DNA from: JASHPR01 sp963808705
Lineage (GTDB): Bacteria > Actinomycetota > Actinomycetes > Streptosporangiales > Streptosporangiaceae
NCBI GenBank assembly: GCA_963808705.1
Contig: CAWEHB010000004.1
Span: 1 to 64,000 of the forward strand
DNA length: 64,000 nt
Direction: 5' to 3'
In this document: positions 8,779 through 17,686 of the stretch, piece after piece
Numbering within the stretch: position 1 is the stretch's first letter
Layout of the letters: each line of letters opens with the position of its first letter
Made by a program: the position numbers and the translations under genes
Notes under the pieces: model-generated
What the model saw: the letters and a program-made list of their open reading frames with translations, nothing else
Database searches by the model: none
What the model was told of the DNA's origin: nothing

Positions 8779-11130
8779 CTAAGGGAGCTTGGCGGGCGGG
8801 AGGCCGTCCAGGGGGCCGGCGGTGGGACTCGCCGTAGGGGCGGCTGTGGGGCCAGCCGTGGGGGTGGCTGTGGGGCCAGCCGTGGGGGCAGCCGTGGGCG
8901 GGCCGCCTCCTCCATGACCGTGATGGCCGCCGCCGCCGGGCGGCTTCGGCGGCTTCGGCGAGTTAACGCCGTTGCCCATGGAGAAGAACGGGCTGTCCGC
9001 GGGCACGAGGACGAAGGGGGTACCCGGGCCCACGGCCGCGTTCGAGAACGTCATCTGCCAGGTCGCGGCCGGCGCGTTGTCGCCGAACATCTGGCCCGGG
9101 CAACTCTCGCCTCCGCCGAAGGCGGGATCCTCGCGGTAACAGGCGTTGCCGCCGACCATCGCACCCGTGGTCATGGGATCGGTCGGGTTGAACACCGACA
9201 CGTACCCGGCCAGGTACGGCGTGTACCCGCCGAAGGCGGCGTAGAAGCCGCCGTTGGCGGTGCCGGTCTTGCCTGCGGCGGGGACGTTGATGCCGCGGTT
9301 GGCCGCCGTGCCGGGGGAGACGAGGACGCCCTGCAGGATGTAGTCGGCCGCGTCGGCCACCTCGGTCGAGAACGCCCGGTGGCAGCTGGCGGACTGCACC
9401 GGCAGGCTCCCGCCGCCGCTGGTCAGGATCTCGCTGATCGCGATCGGGCTGCAGTAGATCCCGCGCGCCGCCACGGTCGCGTAGGCCGCGGCCATGCTCA
9501 TCGGCGCGACGGGTTCCGAGCCCAGGGTGAACGACGGGTTGTTGTCCGCGGAGTCGCCCTGGCCGAGCGCCGGGTCCGGGCGCAGCAACGAACGGCCGTT
9601 GGCGAAGGTCATTCCCATGCTGGCCGCGGTCTGGACCACCTGGCACAAGCCCACCTTCTGCTCGAGGTGGGCGTAGAACACGTTGATCGACTGCGTGGTC
9701 CCGTTGTACAGCGTGAAGGTGCCCTTCCCGGCCCCCTCGGCGTTATGCACGTTGAAGACGCCCGCGAAGTTGCCCTGGCAGTTGTAGTACGGCCCGACCA
9801 CGCTCGGGGACACGATCGCCTGGCTGAACCCGAACGGCACCGCCTGCTTGAGCGCGGTGATCAGGGTAAAGATCTTGCTCGACGAGCCCGTCTGGACGCC
9901 CGTGCCGCCGTCGTACTGCGTTTCGGCGGCGTAGTCGACCGTGGTGTGCCCCGGTCCGGTGCCGTACGGCCGGTCGATCGCGAGCGCGCGGATCTTGCCG
10001 GTGCCCGGCTGGATCAGCACCTCGGTGTCCACGTTCCGGCCCGGGTTGTAGAAGCCCGAGTTCGCCGGCGCGACCCAGTTGACCGCGTCGCTCGCGGCCT
10101 TCTGGTCCTGCGGGTTCAGGGTGGTGTAGATCTTCAGGCCGCCGACCGTGTTCAGTATCTGGTAGGCCCTGGCCAAGGCCGGGTCGGTCCGCATGGTGGC
10201 CATCACGAAGTCGCAGAAGAACGCCTCGTTCGCCGCGGACGGGCTGAAGCATCCGCTCTGCAGCGGGGTGGTCGACATGTTCAGGCCGAGCGGCAGCTTC
10301 TCGGCGGCATTGGCCTGCGCCTGGGTGATATAGCCGACCTGGGCCATGCGGGTCAGCACGGTGTTACGCCGGTCTATGGCCTGGGACGGGTCGGTGACCG
10401 GGTCGTAGAACGAGGGGTTCCGCACCAGCCCGGCCAGCAGCGCGGCCTGCGGCAGGCTCAGGTCCGCCGCGCTGGTGCTGAAGTAGCGTTCCGCGGCCAC
10501 CTGGATGCCGTAGGCGTTGTTCTCGTAGTAGGCGACGTTGAGGTAGGCGGCGAGCAACTGGTCCTTGGTCATCTCGTGCTCGACGACCGAGGCCATCCGG
10601 AGCTCGCGGATCTTCCGGCTGACCGTGGGCTCGGACGCGTCGTCCTGCTGCTGCTTGCTCGTGGCCGTCAGGATGAGCGCGTTCTTGACGTACTCCTGCG
10701 CCAGCGTGGAGCCGCCCTGGGTGGAGCCGCTGTTGCTCAGGTCGCTGGCGAGCGCGCGCAGGGTGCCCCGCAGGTCGAACGCGCCGTGCAGGTAGAACCG
10801 GGAGTCCTCGATCGCGACGATCGCGTTCCGCATCACCGGCGCGATCTGGTTGTAGCTGACCGGGATGCGGTAGATGTTGCGGGGGTAGTAGTACGCGATC
10901 AGGTTTCCGTCTTCGTCCAGGATCTCCGAGCGCGAGGGGATCTGCCCCAGGGACGGCACCTTGAGCGTGTTGAAGGTATTGGCCGCGTTGCGGGTGATGA
11001 CCCCCGCCGCCCCGACCACCGGTACGGCCACGGCCGCCACGAGCAGCCCGGCACCGACTGACACGGCCGCGAGGCGGCCGGCCGCACTGATGCGGGAGGC
11101 GGCGCCGGCGCGGCGTTCCGAGTTCAGCAC
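8779..11130 (-). CDS. ponA2: Bifunctional penicillin-binding protein (class A, PonA2 type)
   Basis: This is a 783-residue membrane enzyme that polymerises and cross-links peptidoglycan. One transmembrane helix lies at about 21-45. The glycosyltransferase (GT51) domain has catalytic E108 in IVAIEDSRFYLHGA and the motif QGGSTLAQEYVKN. The transpeptidase domain has S416-S-S-K419 (SxxK), S481-I-N483 (SxN) and K621-T-G623. The C-terminus lacks the PASTA domain found in M. tuberculosis PonA2; it has a Pro/Gly/His-rich tail and PTA-type repeats instead. It is divergent from the WblA-type gene, the same arrangement as ponA2/whiB4 in mycobacteria and SCO3580/wblA in Streptomyces. Confidence 0.92.
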   Translation of the reverse strand: MLNSERRAGAASRISAAGRLAAVSVGAGLLVAAVAVPVVGAAGVITRNAANTFNTLKVPSLGQIPSRSEILDEDGNLIAYYYPRNIYRIPVSYNQIAPVMRNAIVAIEDSRFYLHGAFDLRGTLRALASDLSNSGSTQGGSTLAQEYVKNALILTATSKQQQDDASEPTVSRKIRELRMASVVEHEMTKDQLLAAYLNVAYYENNAYGIQVAAERYFSTSAADLSLPQAALLAGLVRNPSFYDPVTDPSQAIDRRNTVLTRMAQVGYITQAQANAAEKLPLGLNMSTTPLQSGCFSPSAANEAFFCDFVMATMRTDPALARAYQILNTVGGLKIYTTLNPQDQKAASDAVNWVAPANSGFYNPGRNVDTEVLIQPGTGKIRALAIDRPYGTGPGHTTVDYAAETQYDGGTGVQTGSSSKIFTLITALKQAVPFGFSQAIVSPSVVGPYYNCQGNFAGVFNVHNAEGAGKGTFTLYNGTTQSINVFYAHLEQKVGLCQVVQTAASMGMTFANGRSLLRPDPALGQGDSADNNPSFTLGSEPVAPMSMAAAYATVAARGIYCSPIAISEILTSGGGSLPVQSASCHRAFSTEVADAADYILQGVLVSPGTAANRGINVPAAGKTGTANGGFYAAFGGYTPYLAGYVSVFNPTDPMTTGAMVGGNACYREDPAFGGGESCPGQMFGDNAPAATWQMTFSNAAVGPGTPFVLVPADSPFFSMGNGVNSPKPPKPPGGGGHHGHGGGGPPTAAPTAGPTATPTAGPTAAPTASPTAGPLDGLPPAKLP

Positions 11131-11479
11131 GGGATTCAGGTTACGTTATGAGCATGCCAGGAAGGCCCGGATCCGGCGCCCCGCGCGGTACTGGCCGGGT
11201 CCCGTTGCCGTGCCCCCAGCTGGGGCGCGGCCCGATTGGCTGGCCCGCCAGGGGGGTGAACAGGGCCGTGACTAGCTCACTTCCGCGCGCATAGCCCATG
11301 AGAGCTATTTTGAGAAATGGGCCTAGTGGGGTCTAGCGCTACGCGCCGGACTTCCGTAAGTTACTCTTCCGCGACCATCGCTACCGAGGCCCGGCGTAGC
11401 GCCGTGTGCTCGGACCGTAACGAGACGCCACCCGGCGTGACGCCCAACACGGGCGTGACGATCAGGAGGAGTGAACCAC
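11131..11479. promoter_or_regulatory. Divergent intergenic region between ponA2-type PBP and wblA
   Basis: This 349-bp gap must hold the promoters of both divergent genes. An AT-richer patch (GAGCTATTTTGAGAAATGGG, about 11,301-11,320) is the only obvious candidate promoter zone. A small hairpin (ACGCCC 11440-11445, GGGCGT 11451-11456) sits just before the AGGAGGA ribosome-binding site at 11464-11470. No gene is visible. Confidence 0.4.
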
Positions 11480-11779
11480 ATGTGGATCACGGACTGGACC
11501 GCGCGTGCCGCGTGCAAGGGAACTGATCCTGACGAGCTCTTCGTCCAGGGCGCGGCGCAGAATCGGGCCAAGCTCATCTGCCGGGGGTGCCCAGTCCGGA
11601 CCGAGTGCCTGGCTGACGCGCTCGACAACCGGATCGAGTTCGGGGTGTGGGGCGGCATGACCGAGCGCGAGCGGCGGGCGCTGCTCCGCCGCCGCCCGGA
11701 CGTCACCTCATGGCGCGACCTGCTCGAGAGCGCACGCAACCAGTACGAGCGCGCCGGCGACGAGCTCGTCGCCAGCTGA
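11480..11779 (+). CDS. wblA: WhiB-family iron-sulphur regulator (WblA/WhiB4 type)
   Basis: This is a 99-residue protein with the four WhiB cysteines C12, C34, C37 and C43 (CxxC then five residues then C), which bind a [4Fe-4S] cluster. The GVWGG turn and a basic tail (RERRALLRRR) used for DNA contact follow. ATG 11480 is preferred over GTG 11471 because AGGAGGA (11464-11470) is correctly spaced only for the ATG. Its place between the PonA2-type PBP and two ArsA-like ATPases is the wblA/whiB4 locus. In Streptomyces WblA represses or times antibiotic production and development; in M. tuberculosis WhiB4 is redox-responsive. Assignment to this subfamily rests mainly on synteny. Confidence 0.88.
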   Translation: MWITDWTARAACKGTDPDELFVQGAAQNRAKLICRGCPVRTECLADALDNRIEFGVWGGMTERERRALLRRRPDVTSWRDLLESARNQYERAGDELVAS

Positions 11780-11865
11780 TCGCAGTGTCCGGCTGATCCC
11801 AGTGTCGTGATCAGCCTGGCCCCGCGGTGGTAACCGCGGCTGGCCGCCGTTATCCGGTGCAGAAG

Positions 11866-13080
11866 TCATCCGGTGTGGAAGTCATCCGGTACAGAAAAAC
11901 TGTCTCCCACCGTCCCCAGCCCGGCCAGGTCGTGCACGTCGCCCGGCTGGGCCGGCACCTCGACCACGGGCACGTGCGGGTGCGCGCTGGTGAAGTGCTC
12001 GGCCACCCGGCGCTCGGCCGCCGAGAGCTGCATCCGCTCGGCGTGCAGCCGCAGGGCCGTGATGGTCAGCGCGTGCTGGGCCGCCGACGGGCCGTCGGCG
12101 GCGAGGGTCTCCGCGGCGGCCAGGCTGCGGGCGGCCGACAGGCGGGCGGCGGGCGAGCGGTGCACCCGGTTCAGGACCAGGCCGGCCAGCGGCATGCCCT
12201 CCTGGGCGAGGCGTTCCACGAAGTACGAGGCCTCGCGCAGCGCGTCCGGCTCCGGGGCCGCGACCACCAGGAACGCCGTGCCCGGGGCGCGCAGCAGCCG
12301 GTAGGTGTAGTCGGCCCGCTCCCGGAACCCGCCGAACATCGTGTCCAGGGCGGACACGAACGTCTGCACGTCCTTGAGCACCTGGGCGCCGAGCACCTTG
12401 GTCAGCACCCCGGTGACCATCCCGAAGCCGGTGTTCAGCATCCTCAGGTACGCCCGGCCGCCCACCTTCGCCGGGACGACCAGGAGCCGGATGAGCCGGC
12501 CGTCCAGGAACCGGCCCAGGCGCTGCGGGGCGTCGAGGAAATCGAGCGCGGACCGGCTCGGCGGCGTGTCGACCACGATCAGGTCCCAGGCGTCGGCCCG
12601 GCGCAGCTGGCCGAGCTTCTCCATGGCCATGTACTCCTGCGTGCCGGAGAACCCGGACGACAGCGACTGGTAGAACGGGTTCGCCAGGATCTGGGCCGCC
12701 CGGTCCGGGTCGGCGTGGGCCTCGACGATCTCGTCGAAGGTCCGCTTCATGTCCAGCATCATCGCGTGCAGGCTGCCATCGGGCGTATCGCTGCGGCCCC
12801 CGGTCTTCTCGCCGTTGCCCGCGGGCGCCCGGTCGGGGAGCGGAACCGGGCGCGGCGTGTTGTCCAGCGAGGACAGGCCCATGGACTGGGCCAGCCTGCG
12901 CGCCGGGTCGACGGTGAGCACGACCACGTGACGGCCGTGCTCCGCCGCGCGCAGGCCGAGAGCGGCCGCGGTGGTGGTCTTGCCGACCCCCCCGGACCCG
13001 CAGCAGACGATGACCCGGGTCCGCCGGTCATCGATGAGCCGGTCGATGTCCAGCCGCGGCGGCGCGGCGGTCTCGCTCAT
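11866..13080 (-). CDS. ArsA-like anion-transporting ATPase, second of a pair
   Basis: This is a 404-residue P-loop ATPase of the ArsA/GET3 family. It starts at ATG 13080 (MSETAAPPRLDIDRL), which overlaps the upstream gene's stop by ATGA. It has the deviant Walker A CCGSGGVGKTTTAAALG, switch I VLTVDPARRLAQS and DLIVVDTPPSRSALDFL. It corresponds to Rv3680-type proteins, which pair with an Rv3679-type partner, likely as a heterodimer; their cargo is unsettled. It lacks the metal-binding cysteines of true arsenite ArsA proteins, so arsenic export should not be assumed. Confidence 0.85.
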   Translation of the reverse strand: MSETAAPPRLDIDRLIDDRRTRVIVCCGSGGVGKTTTAAALGLRAAEHGRHVVVLTVDPARRLAQSMGLSSLDNTPRPVPLPDRAPAGNGEKTGGRSDTPDGSLHAMMLDMKRTFDEIVEAHADPDRAAQILANPFYQSLSSGFSGTQEYMAMEKLGQLRRADAWDLIVVDTPPSRSALDFLDAPQRLGRFLDGRLIRLLVVPAKVGGRAYLRMLNTGFGMVTGVLTKVLGAQVLKDVQTFVSALDTMFGGFRERADYTYRLLRAPGTAFLVVAAPEPDALREASYFVERLAQEGMPLAGLVLNRVHRSPAARLSAARSLAAAETLAADGPSAAQHALTITALRLHAERMQLSAAERRVAEHFTSAHPHVPVVEVPAQPGDVHDLAGLGTVGDSFSVPDDFHTG

Positions 13081-14089
13081 GCTGCTCCCTGGTCGCGGAG
13101 CGCGGCCGCCAGCCGGTACAGCCCGGCCAGGTCCATGCCGTCGGGAATCATCGGCAGCTCGTAGCACGGCTGCCCTGGCTCGTCCAGCCTGCGCCGCTGC
13201 TGTTCCTGGCCGACGGCGGCCACCGCGTGCTCGGTGAGCTCGGCCGCCAGGTCGGCGGCGAGGCGCAGGGTGTCGTCGAGCCCGGCGGCCTTCAGGCCGA
13301 GCGCGAGCTCGTGCTCGTCGGCCGATCCGGCCGCCACGAGCCGGAGCTGGCTGAGCGGCAGTTCCATCGGCCGCACCATGTTGATCATGATGCCGCCGAC
13401 CTGTATCCCGCCGCCGGCCAGCTCGTGCAGCTCGGCGATGCCGTCCAGGACCTCCTGCACGGGCATCTCCTCGAGCGTGGTGGCGAAGTGCACGGCGGTC
13501 TCCGGCGAGTGGATCACCTTCTGCACCGTGTCGGCGTGGGTGCGGATCGGCCCCACCCGGGCCAGCCCGGATACCTCGGAGGTGACGTTGAGGAACCTGC
13601 CGATCCGGCCGGTCGGGGGGCGTCCATGACGACCGCGTCGTAGATCCGCTTGCCCGCCTTCTTCCTGCGGACGGCCTCCGCCGCCTTCCCGGTCAGCAGC
13701 ACGTCCCGCAGCCCCGGTGCGATCGTGGTCGCGAAGTCCATGGCGCCGAGCCTGGTCAGTGCCCAGCCCGCGTGCCGCAGGTTGTAGAACATCTCGAGGT
13801 ACTCGAGCAGCGCCGACTCCGGGTCGGCGACGAGCGCGTATACCTCGCCGCCGGGCTGCGTGTCGCTGTCCGGGGCCACGGCGATCTTGCGCTCCTCGTA
13901 AGGGAGCGGCGGGCAGTCGAAGACCTGGGCGATCCCCTGGCGGCCCTCCACCTCGATCAGCAGCACCCGCTTCCCGCCGGACGCGAGCGCGAGCGCTAGG
14001 GCGCCGGCGACCGTGGTCTTGCCGGTCCCGCCCTTTCCGGTGACGACGTGCAGCCGCACGCCCTCCCAGTCCGTATCCCGTGTGCTCAC
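13077..14089 (-). CDS. ArsA-like ATPase, first of the pair, with a one-base frameshift
   Basis: It starts at GTG 14089 (MSTRDTDWEGVRLHVVTGKGG). The N-terminal part has Walker A TGKGGTGKTTVAGALALAL and LLIEVEGRQGIAQVF, then the frame breaks after VVMDAP. The rest, from RTHADTVQKVIHSPETAV to the end, continues in another frame. The break is at the run of six G on the plus strand (13615-13620); a seventh would restore one ORF of about 337 residues reading VMDAPPTGRIGRFL. The span of 1,013 bases is one short of a multiple of three, which agrees. It is co-transcribed and overlapping with its partner. I think it is a sequencing indel rather than a true pseudogene. Confidence 0.8.
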
Positions 14090-14278
14090 CCCTTGAAGGC
14101 TATCCACGCCGGCGCACCAGAAATCCCGGTGTCCCGCGTGGCGGCCGGACGACGTCCCCGCGAGCCACCGGAAGGATACGGGCCGTAACGCGCCGTCAGC
14201 GGCGGTGTCGCCGTACCGAAATGCCACTAGGCTGGGGCGAAAGTATGGCGCAACCGTGACCGGGAAGAGGTGAAGGTG

Positions 14279-15322
14279 ATGGTTGTCCTGGTGGTCATTC
14301 TGGTAATACTCGTCGTCGGCGGGCTCATTGCCGCGGGCCGGTCGTTCAAGGTCGTGCAGCAGTACGAGCAGGGCATCATTTTCAGGTTCGGGAAGGTGCT
14401 GCCGGGGACTCGCGGTCCGGGGCTGACCGTAATCCGGCCGTACGGCGACCGGATGCAGAAGGTCAACATGCAGATCGTGGCGATGGCCGTCCCGGCGCAG
14501 GAGGGCATTACCCGGGACAATGTCAGCGTCCGGGTCGACGCGGTGGTCTACTTCCGGGTCGTGGACCCGATCAAGGCGACCATCAACGTGCAGAATTACA
14601 TGTTCGCGATCTCCCAGCAGGCGCAGACCTCGCTGCGCTCGATCATCGGCCAGTCCGAGATGGACCAGCTGCTCGCCGAGCGGGACAGCGTGAACCGGGA
14701 GCTGCGCCGGATCATCGACGAGCCGACCGAGGGTCCGTGGGGGATCCGGGTGGAGCGGGTGGAGATCAAGGACGTCTCGCTGCCGGAGGGCATGAAGCGG
14801 TCGATGTCGCGGCAGGCGGAGGCGGAGCGGGAGCGCCGCGCCCGGATCATCACCGCCGACGGCGAGTACCAGGCGTCCAAGCGGCTGGCCGCGGCGGCCA
14901 ACGTGATGGCCCGCGACCCGGCCGCGCTGCAGCTGCGGCTGCTGCAGACCGTGGTCGAGGTGGCCGCCGAGCGCAACAGCACGCTGGTCATGCCGGTCCC
15001 GGTCGAGCTGCTCCGGTTCTTCGACAAGTTCACCCCCCCCAGCGCGGCGGGCGGGGAGAGGTCTGCCGCGGATTCGGCCTCGCTGGCCGACTTCGGCAAC
15101 GAGGACGTGGACAAGGTCGAGGCCGAGATCGAGAGCGGAGCGCCGCTCGAGATACCCGAGGTCCCGCCGATCCCCGAGCTGCCCGGGGCGGACGCGGGCC
15201 TCGGCAAGGTGGCCGCCCCGGCCGCCCCGGACGACGCCACCGAGGTGACCGTGGACGGCAGGCACGACGACACCACCGTGATGGACACCGGCGCCAAGCA
15301 CGCGCGGGACCGGCGGGCCTAG
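14279..15322 (+). CDS. SPFH/stomatin-like membrane protein (slipin)
   Basis: This is a protein of about 347 residues with a single N-terminal transmembrane helix (VVLVVILVILVVGGLIAA). An SPFH/band 7 domain follows: YEQGIIFRFGKVL, GPGLTVIRPYGDR, then helical repeats including SMSRQAEAERERRARIITA. The C-terminal ~90 residues are Pro/Ala/Asp-rich and probably disordered. ATG 14279 is preferred because AGAGGTGA (14266-14273) is well placed for it; GTG 14270 is an alternative three codons longer. Slipins organise membrane microdomains and often work with NfeD-type proteases; none is encoded nearby. The gene faces away from the ATPase pair. Confidence 0.85.
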   Translation: MVVLVVILVILVVGGLIAAGRSFKVVQQYEQGIIFRFGKVLPGTRGPGLTVIRPYGDRMQKVNMQIVAMAVPAQEGITRDNVSVRVDAVVYFRVVDPIKATINVQNYMFAISQQAQTSLRSIIGQSEMDQLLAERDSVNRELRRIIDEPTEGPWGIRVERVEIKDVSLPEGMKRSMSRQAEAERERRARIITADGEYQASKRLAAAANVMARDPAALQLRLLQTVVEVAAERNSTLVMPVPVELLRFFDKFTPPSAAGGERSAADSASLADFGNEDVDKVEAEIESGAPLEIPEVPPIPELPGADAGLGKVAAPAAPDDATEVTVDGRHDDTTVMDTGAKHARDRRA

Positions 15323-15335
15323 CGCCGGGCCCTGA

Positions 15336-15372
15336 TCCGGGGAGACGCCGTCCGCGCGCCGGGGTCTCCCCG
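15336..15372 (+). terminator. Hairpin after the SPFH gene
   Basis: A 9-bp stem (CGGGGAGAC 15336-15344 and GTCTCCCCG 15364-15372) lies 14 nt after the SPFH stop codon and just before the small DUF4177-like gene. It has no T tract, as is common for actinobacterial terminators. Confidence 0.5.
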
Positions 15373-15385
15373 CTAGGGTCTTGCC

Positions 15386-15541
15386 ATGGCCAAGTGGGAA
15401 TACGCGACGGTTCCGCTGCTGGTGCACGCGACCAAGCAGATCCTGGACAACTGGGGCGAGGACGGCTGGGAGCTCGTGGCGGTCGTGCCCGGGCCGAATC
15501 CCGAGCAGCTCGTCGCCTACATGAAGCGAGAACGATCATGA
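15386..15541 (+). CDS. Small DUF4177-like protein
   Basis: This is a 51-residue protein (MAKWEYATVPLLVHATKQ to the C-terminal QLVAYMKRERS) with the core WEYATVPLL...GWELVAVVP typical of DUF4177-like small proteins. Its stop overlaps the next gene's start by ATGA (15538-15541), so it is translated together with the RidA gene. Position and size match Rv3678A in M. tuberculosis. The function is unknown. Confidence 0.8.
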   Translation: MAKWEYATVPLLVHATKQILDNWGEDGWELVAVVPGPNPEQLVAYMKRERS

Positions 15542-16017
15542 GCCTGCCGGAGGACGGGTCGCCCGAGGCCAGGCTGGCCGCCCTCGGGCTCACCCTGCCG
15601 AAGGTGTCGCCGCCGCTCGCCGCCTATGTGCCCGCCGTGCGCACCGGAGATTACGTGTACACGGCCGGCCAGCTGCCGGTCGTCGACGGGCAGCTGCTGG
15701 CCACCGGCAAGGTCGGCGCCGACATCGGCGCGGTCGAGGCCAGCGCCCTGGCCCGGACCTGCGCGCTGAACGCGCTGGCCGCCGCGGCGTCGGTGACCGG
15801 CGGGCTCGACGCGATCCGGCGCATCGTCAAGGTGACCGGCTTCGTGGCCAGCGCGCCGAGCTTCACCCAGCAGGCCCAGGTGATCAACGGCGCGAGCGAG
15901 CTGCTGATCGAGGTGTTCGGCGAGGCGGGCCGGCACGCCCGCAGCGCCGTCGGGATGGCGGTGCTGCCGCTGGACGCCCCGGTCGAGGTCGAGCTGATCG
16001 CAGAGATCAGAGACTGA
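15538..16017 (+). CDS. RidA-family reactive-imine deaminase
   Basis: This is a 159-residue member of the RidA/YjgF/YER057c family, starting at ATG 15538 inside an ATGA overlap. Core features are GDYVYTAGQLPVVDGQ, NALAAAASVTGGLDAI, RIVKVTGFVAS, and a final part with RSAVGMAVLPLDAPVEVE that holds the conserved substrate-binding Arg. RidA proteins hydrolyse enamine/imine by-products of PLP enzymes. This longer, two-segment form corresponds to the Rv3678c type, whose substrate is less certain. It runs directly into a NUDIX gene (GTG 16018), so an operon is likely. Confidence 0.85.
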   Translation: MSLPEDGSPEARLAALGLTLPKVSPPLAAYVPAVRTGDYVYTAGQLPVVDGQLLATGKVGADIGAVEASALARTCALNALAAAASVTGGLDAIRRIVKVTGFVASAPSFTQQAQVINGASELLIEVFGEAGRHARSAVGMAVLPLDAPVEVELIAEIRD

Positions 16018-16860
16018 GTGAGACCGGGAGCAATCCGGATCGGCGGGCAGCTCGGCCAGCGGGCCCTGGACATCCTCGCCGGCAGGCAGCCCCCCGCGCA
16101 GCCGCGTGACGCGGCCACCGTGATGCTGCTGCGGCCCGCCGGAACCGACGGCGGCCTTGAGGTCTACATGCTGCGCCGCAAGTCCTCGATGGCGTTCGCG
16201 CCCGGTGCCTTCGTCTTCCCCGGCGGGTCGGTCGACACCAGGGACGCCGACGAGCAGGTGGCCTGGGCGGGGCCGGAGCCCGGCGAGTGGGGCCGGATCT
16301 TCGACGCGCCCCCGGAACTGGCGCGCGCGCTGGTCTGCGCCGCGGTCAGGGAGACCTTCGAGGAGTCCGGCGTGCTGCTGGCCGGGCCGTCCGCCGGCAC
16401 GGTCGTGGCCGACACCACGGGCGCGGACTGGGAGGCGGACCGCCAGGCGCTGCTCGACCGCTCGCTCTCGCTGGCCGAGATGCTCGCCCGGCGCGGGCTG
16501 GTGCTCCGGTCCGACCTGCTCCAGCCCTGGTCCCGGTGGATCACCCCGGTGATCGAGGAGCGCCGCTTCGACGCCAGGTTCTTCGCCGCCGCGCTGCCGG
16601 ATCAGCAGCGCACCAGGGACGTCGGCGGGGAGGCGGCGGCGGTGGCCTGGGTGCGCCCGGGCGACGCGATCGCCATGGGGCGCCGGAAGGAGATCGTGCT
16701 GTGGCCGCCGACCGCGGTGACCCTGGCGGAGCTCGCGGCCTGCCCGGACGTGGCGGCCGCGCTCGCGCCGCGCCAGGTCAGGCCGGTGCTGCCGGAGGCG
16801 AGCGTGGCCGAGGGCGCGGCCTGGCTGACCCTTCCGGCGGAACTGGACTACCCCCTGTGA
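16018..16860 (+). CDS. NUDIX hydrolase (NUDT7/19-like)
   Basis: This is a 280-residue protein starting at GTG 16018, immediately after the RidA stop. It has an N-terminal lead, then VMLLRPA, VYMLRRKSSMAFAPGAFVFP, GGSVD and the Nudix helix AAVRETFEESGVLLAG. A long insert sits between the GG loop and the RExxEE helix, as in CoA-pyrophosphatase-like NUDT7/NUDT19 proteins. A C-terminal part (FDARFFAAALP...GEAAAVAWVRPGDAI) also fits this group. The likely reaction is hydrolysis of a nucleoside-diphosphate compound such as CoA or acyl-CoA; the exact substrate is inferred. It is followed by a metallo-beta-lactamase-fold gene after 13 nt. Confidence 0.85.
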   Translation: MRPGAIRIGGQLGQRALDILAGRQPPAQPRDAATVMLLRPAGTDGGLEVYMLRRKSSMAFAPGAFVFPGGSVDTRDADEQVAWAGPEPGEWGRIFDAPPELARALVCAAVRETFEESGVLLAGPSAGTVVADTTGADWEADRQALLDRSLSLAEMLARRGLVLRSDLLQPWSRWITPVIEERRFDARFFAAALPDQQRTRDVGGEAAAVAWVRPGDAIAMGRRKEIVLWPPTAVTLAELAACPDVAAALAPRQVRPVLPEASVAEGAAWLTLPAELDYPL

Positions 16861-16873
16861 CTGGGGGGGCACC

Positions 16874-17683
16874 GTGACGGAGATTGACGGGTCCGGAACG
16901 GCCCGGGCACGTTGCGTTCTGGCCCCTAACCCGTCGCTGATGACGCTGGACGGCACCAACACCTGGCTGGTTGCCGAGCCCGGCGCCTCGGCCGCCATCG
17001 TGGTGGACCCGGGCCCGGGCGACGAGGGGCACCTGCGCCGGGTGCACGCCGCCGCGACCGAGGCGGGCCAGCGCATCGAGAAGATCGTTCTGACGCACGG
17101 CCATCCGGACCACTCCGACGGTGCGCGGCGGCTGGCCGAACTGGCCGGCGCCCCGGTCCTCGCGGTCGACCCGGCGCACCGCCTGGGCCCCGACAGCCTG
17201 GGCCCGGGCGACACGGTGCGCGCCGGCGGCTGCGAGCTGCGGGTGATCGAGACGCCGGGGCACTCGGCCGATTCGGTGTGCCTGCTGCTGGAGGCGGACG
17301 GGGCCGTGCTGACCGGGGACACCGTGCTCGGCCGGGGCACCACGGTGATCGGCGGCGACGGGAGCCTGAGCGACTATCTCCGCTCGCTGGACCGGCTGCG
17401 GGCGCTGACCGATTCCCAGGGCCTGACGGCCCTGCTGCCCGGGCACGGGCCGATGCTCGCGGACCCGGCGGGGACCCTGGACTACTACATCGCGCACCGG
17501 GCGGAACGGCTCGCCGAGGTGACGGCCGCGGTCGCCGCCGGGGAGACCACGCTGTCCGGCATCGTGGCCCGGGTCTACGTGGACGTGGACCGCGCGCTGT
17601 GGCCGTTCGCCGAGTGGTCGGTGCGAGCGCAACTGGCGTACCTGGCCGAGCGGGGCGAGCTGCCGCCGACCGTGAGCTACTGA
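16874..17683 (+). CDS. Metallo-beta-lactamase-fold hydrolase (LACTB2/Rv3677c type)
   Basis: This is a 269-residue protein starting at GTG 16874. It has the MBL metal motif THGHPDHSDG (HxHxDH), then ETPGHSADSV, LTGDTVLGRG and LLPGHGP, so all zinc ligands are present. A C-terminal winged-helix-like segment (ALWPFAEWSVRAQLAYL) matches LACTB2-like enzymes, some of which are endoribonucleases. Synteny corresponds to Rv3677c next to crp. It converges with crp, their stops separated by only 3 nt. Confidence 0.87.
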   Translation: MTEIDGSGTARARCVLAPNPSLMTLDGTNTWLVAEPGASAAIVVDPGPGDEGHLRRVHAAATEAGQRIEKIVLTHGHPDHSDGARRLAELAGAPVLAVDPAHRLGPDSLGPGDTVRAGGCELRVIETPGHSADSVCLLLEADGAVLTGDTVLGRGTTVIGGDGSLSDYLRSLDRLRALTDSQGLTALLPGHGPMLADPAGTLDYYIAHRAERLAEVTAAVAAGETTLSGIVARVYVDVDRALWPFAEWSVRAQLAYLAERGELPPTVSY

Positions 17684-17686
17684 GCG

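Noticed and set aside
8728..11061. A 777-codon open frame opposite the PBP gene
   Set aside because: It is rich in Arg, Gly, Ala and Val with no domain, and it mirrors the strong ponA2-type coding sequence; a GC-rich shadow frame.
11866..14089. Arsenite efflux ATPase pair
   Set aside because: No metalloid-binding Cys set and no ArsB/ArsR/ArsC nearby; the locus matches the conserved Rv3679-Rv3680 type.
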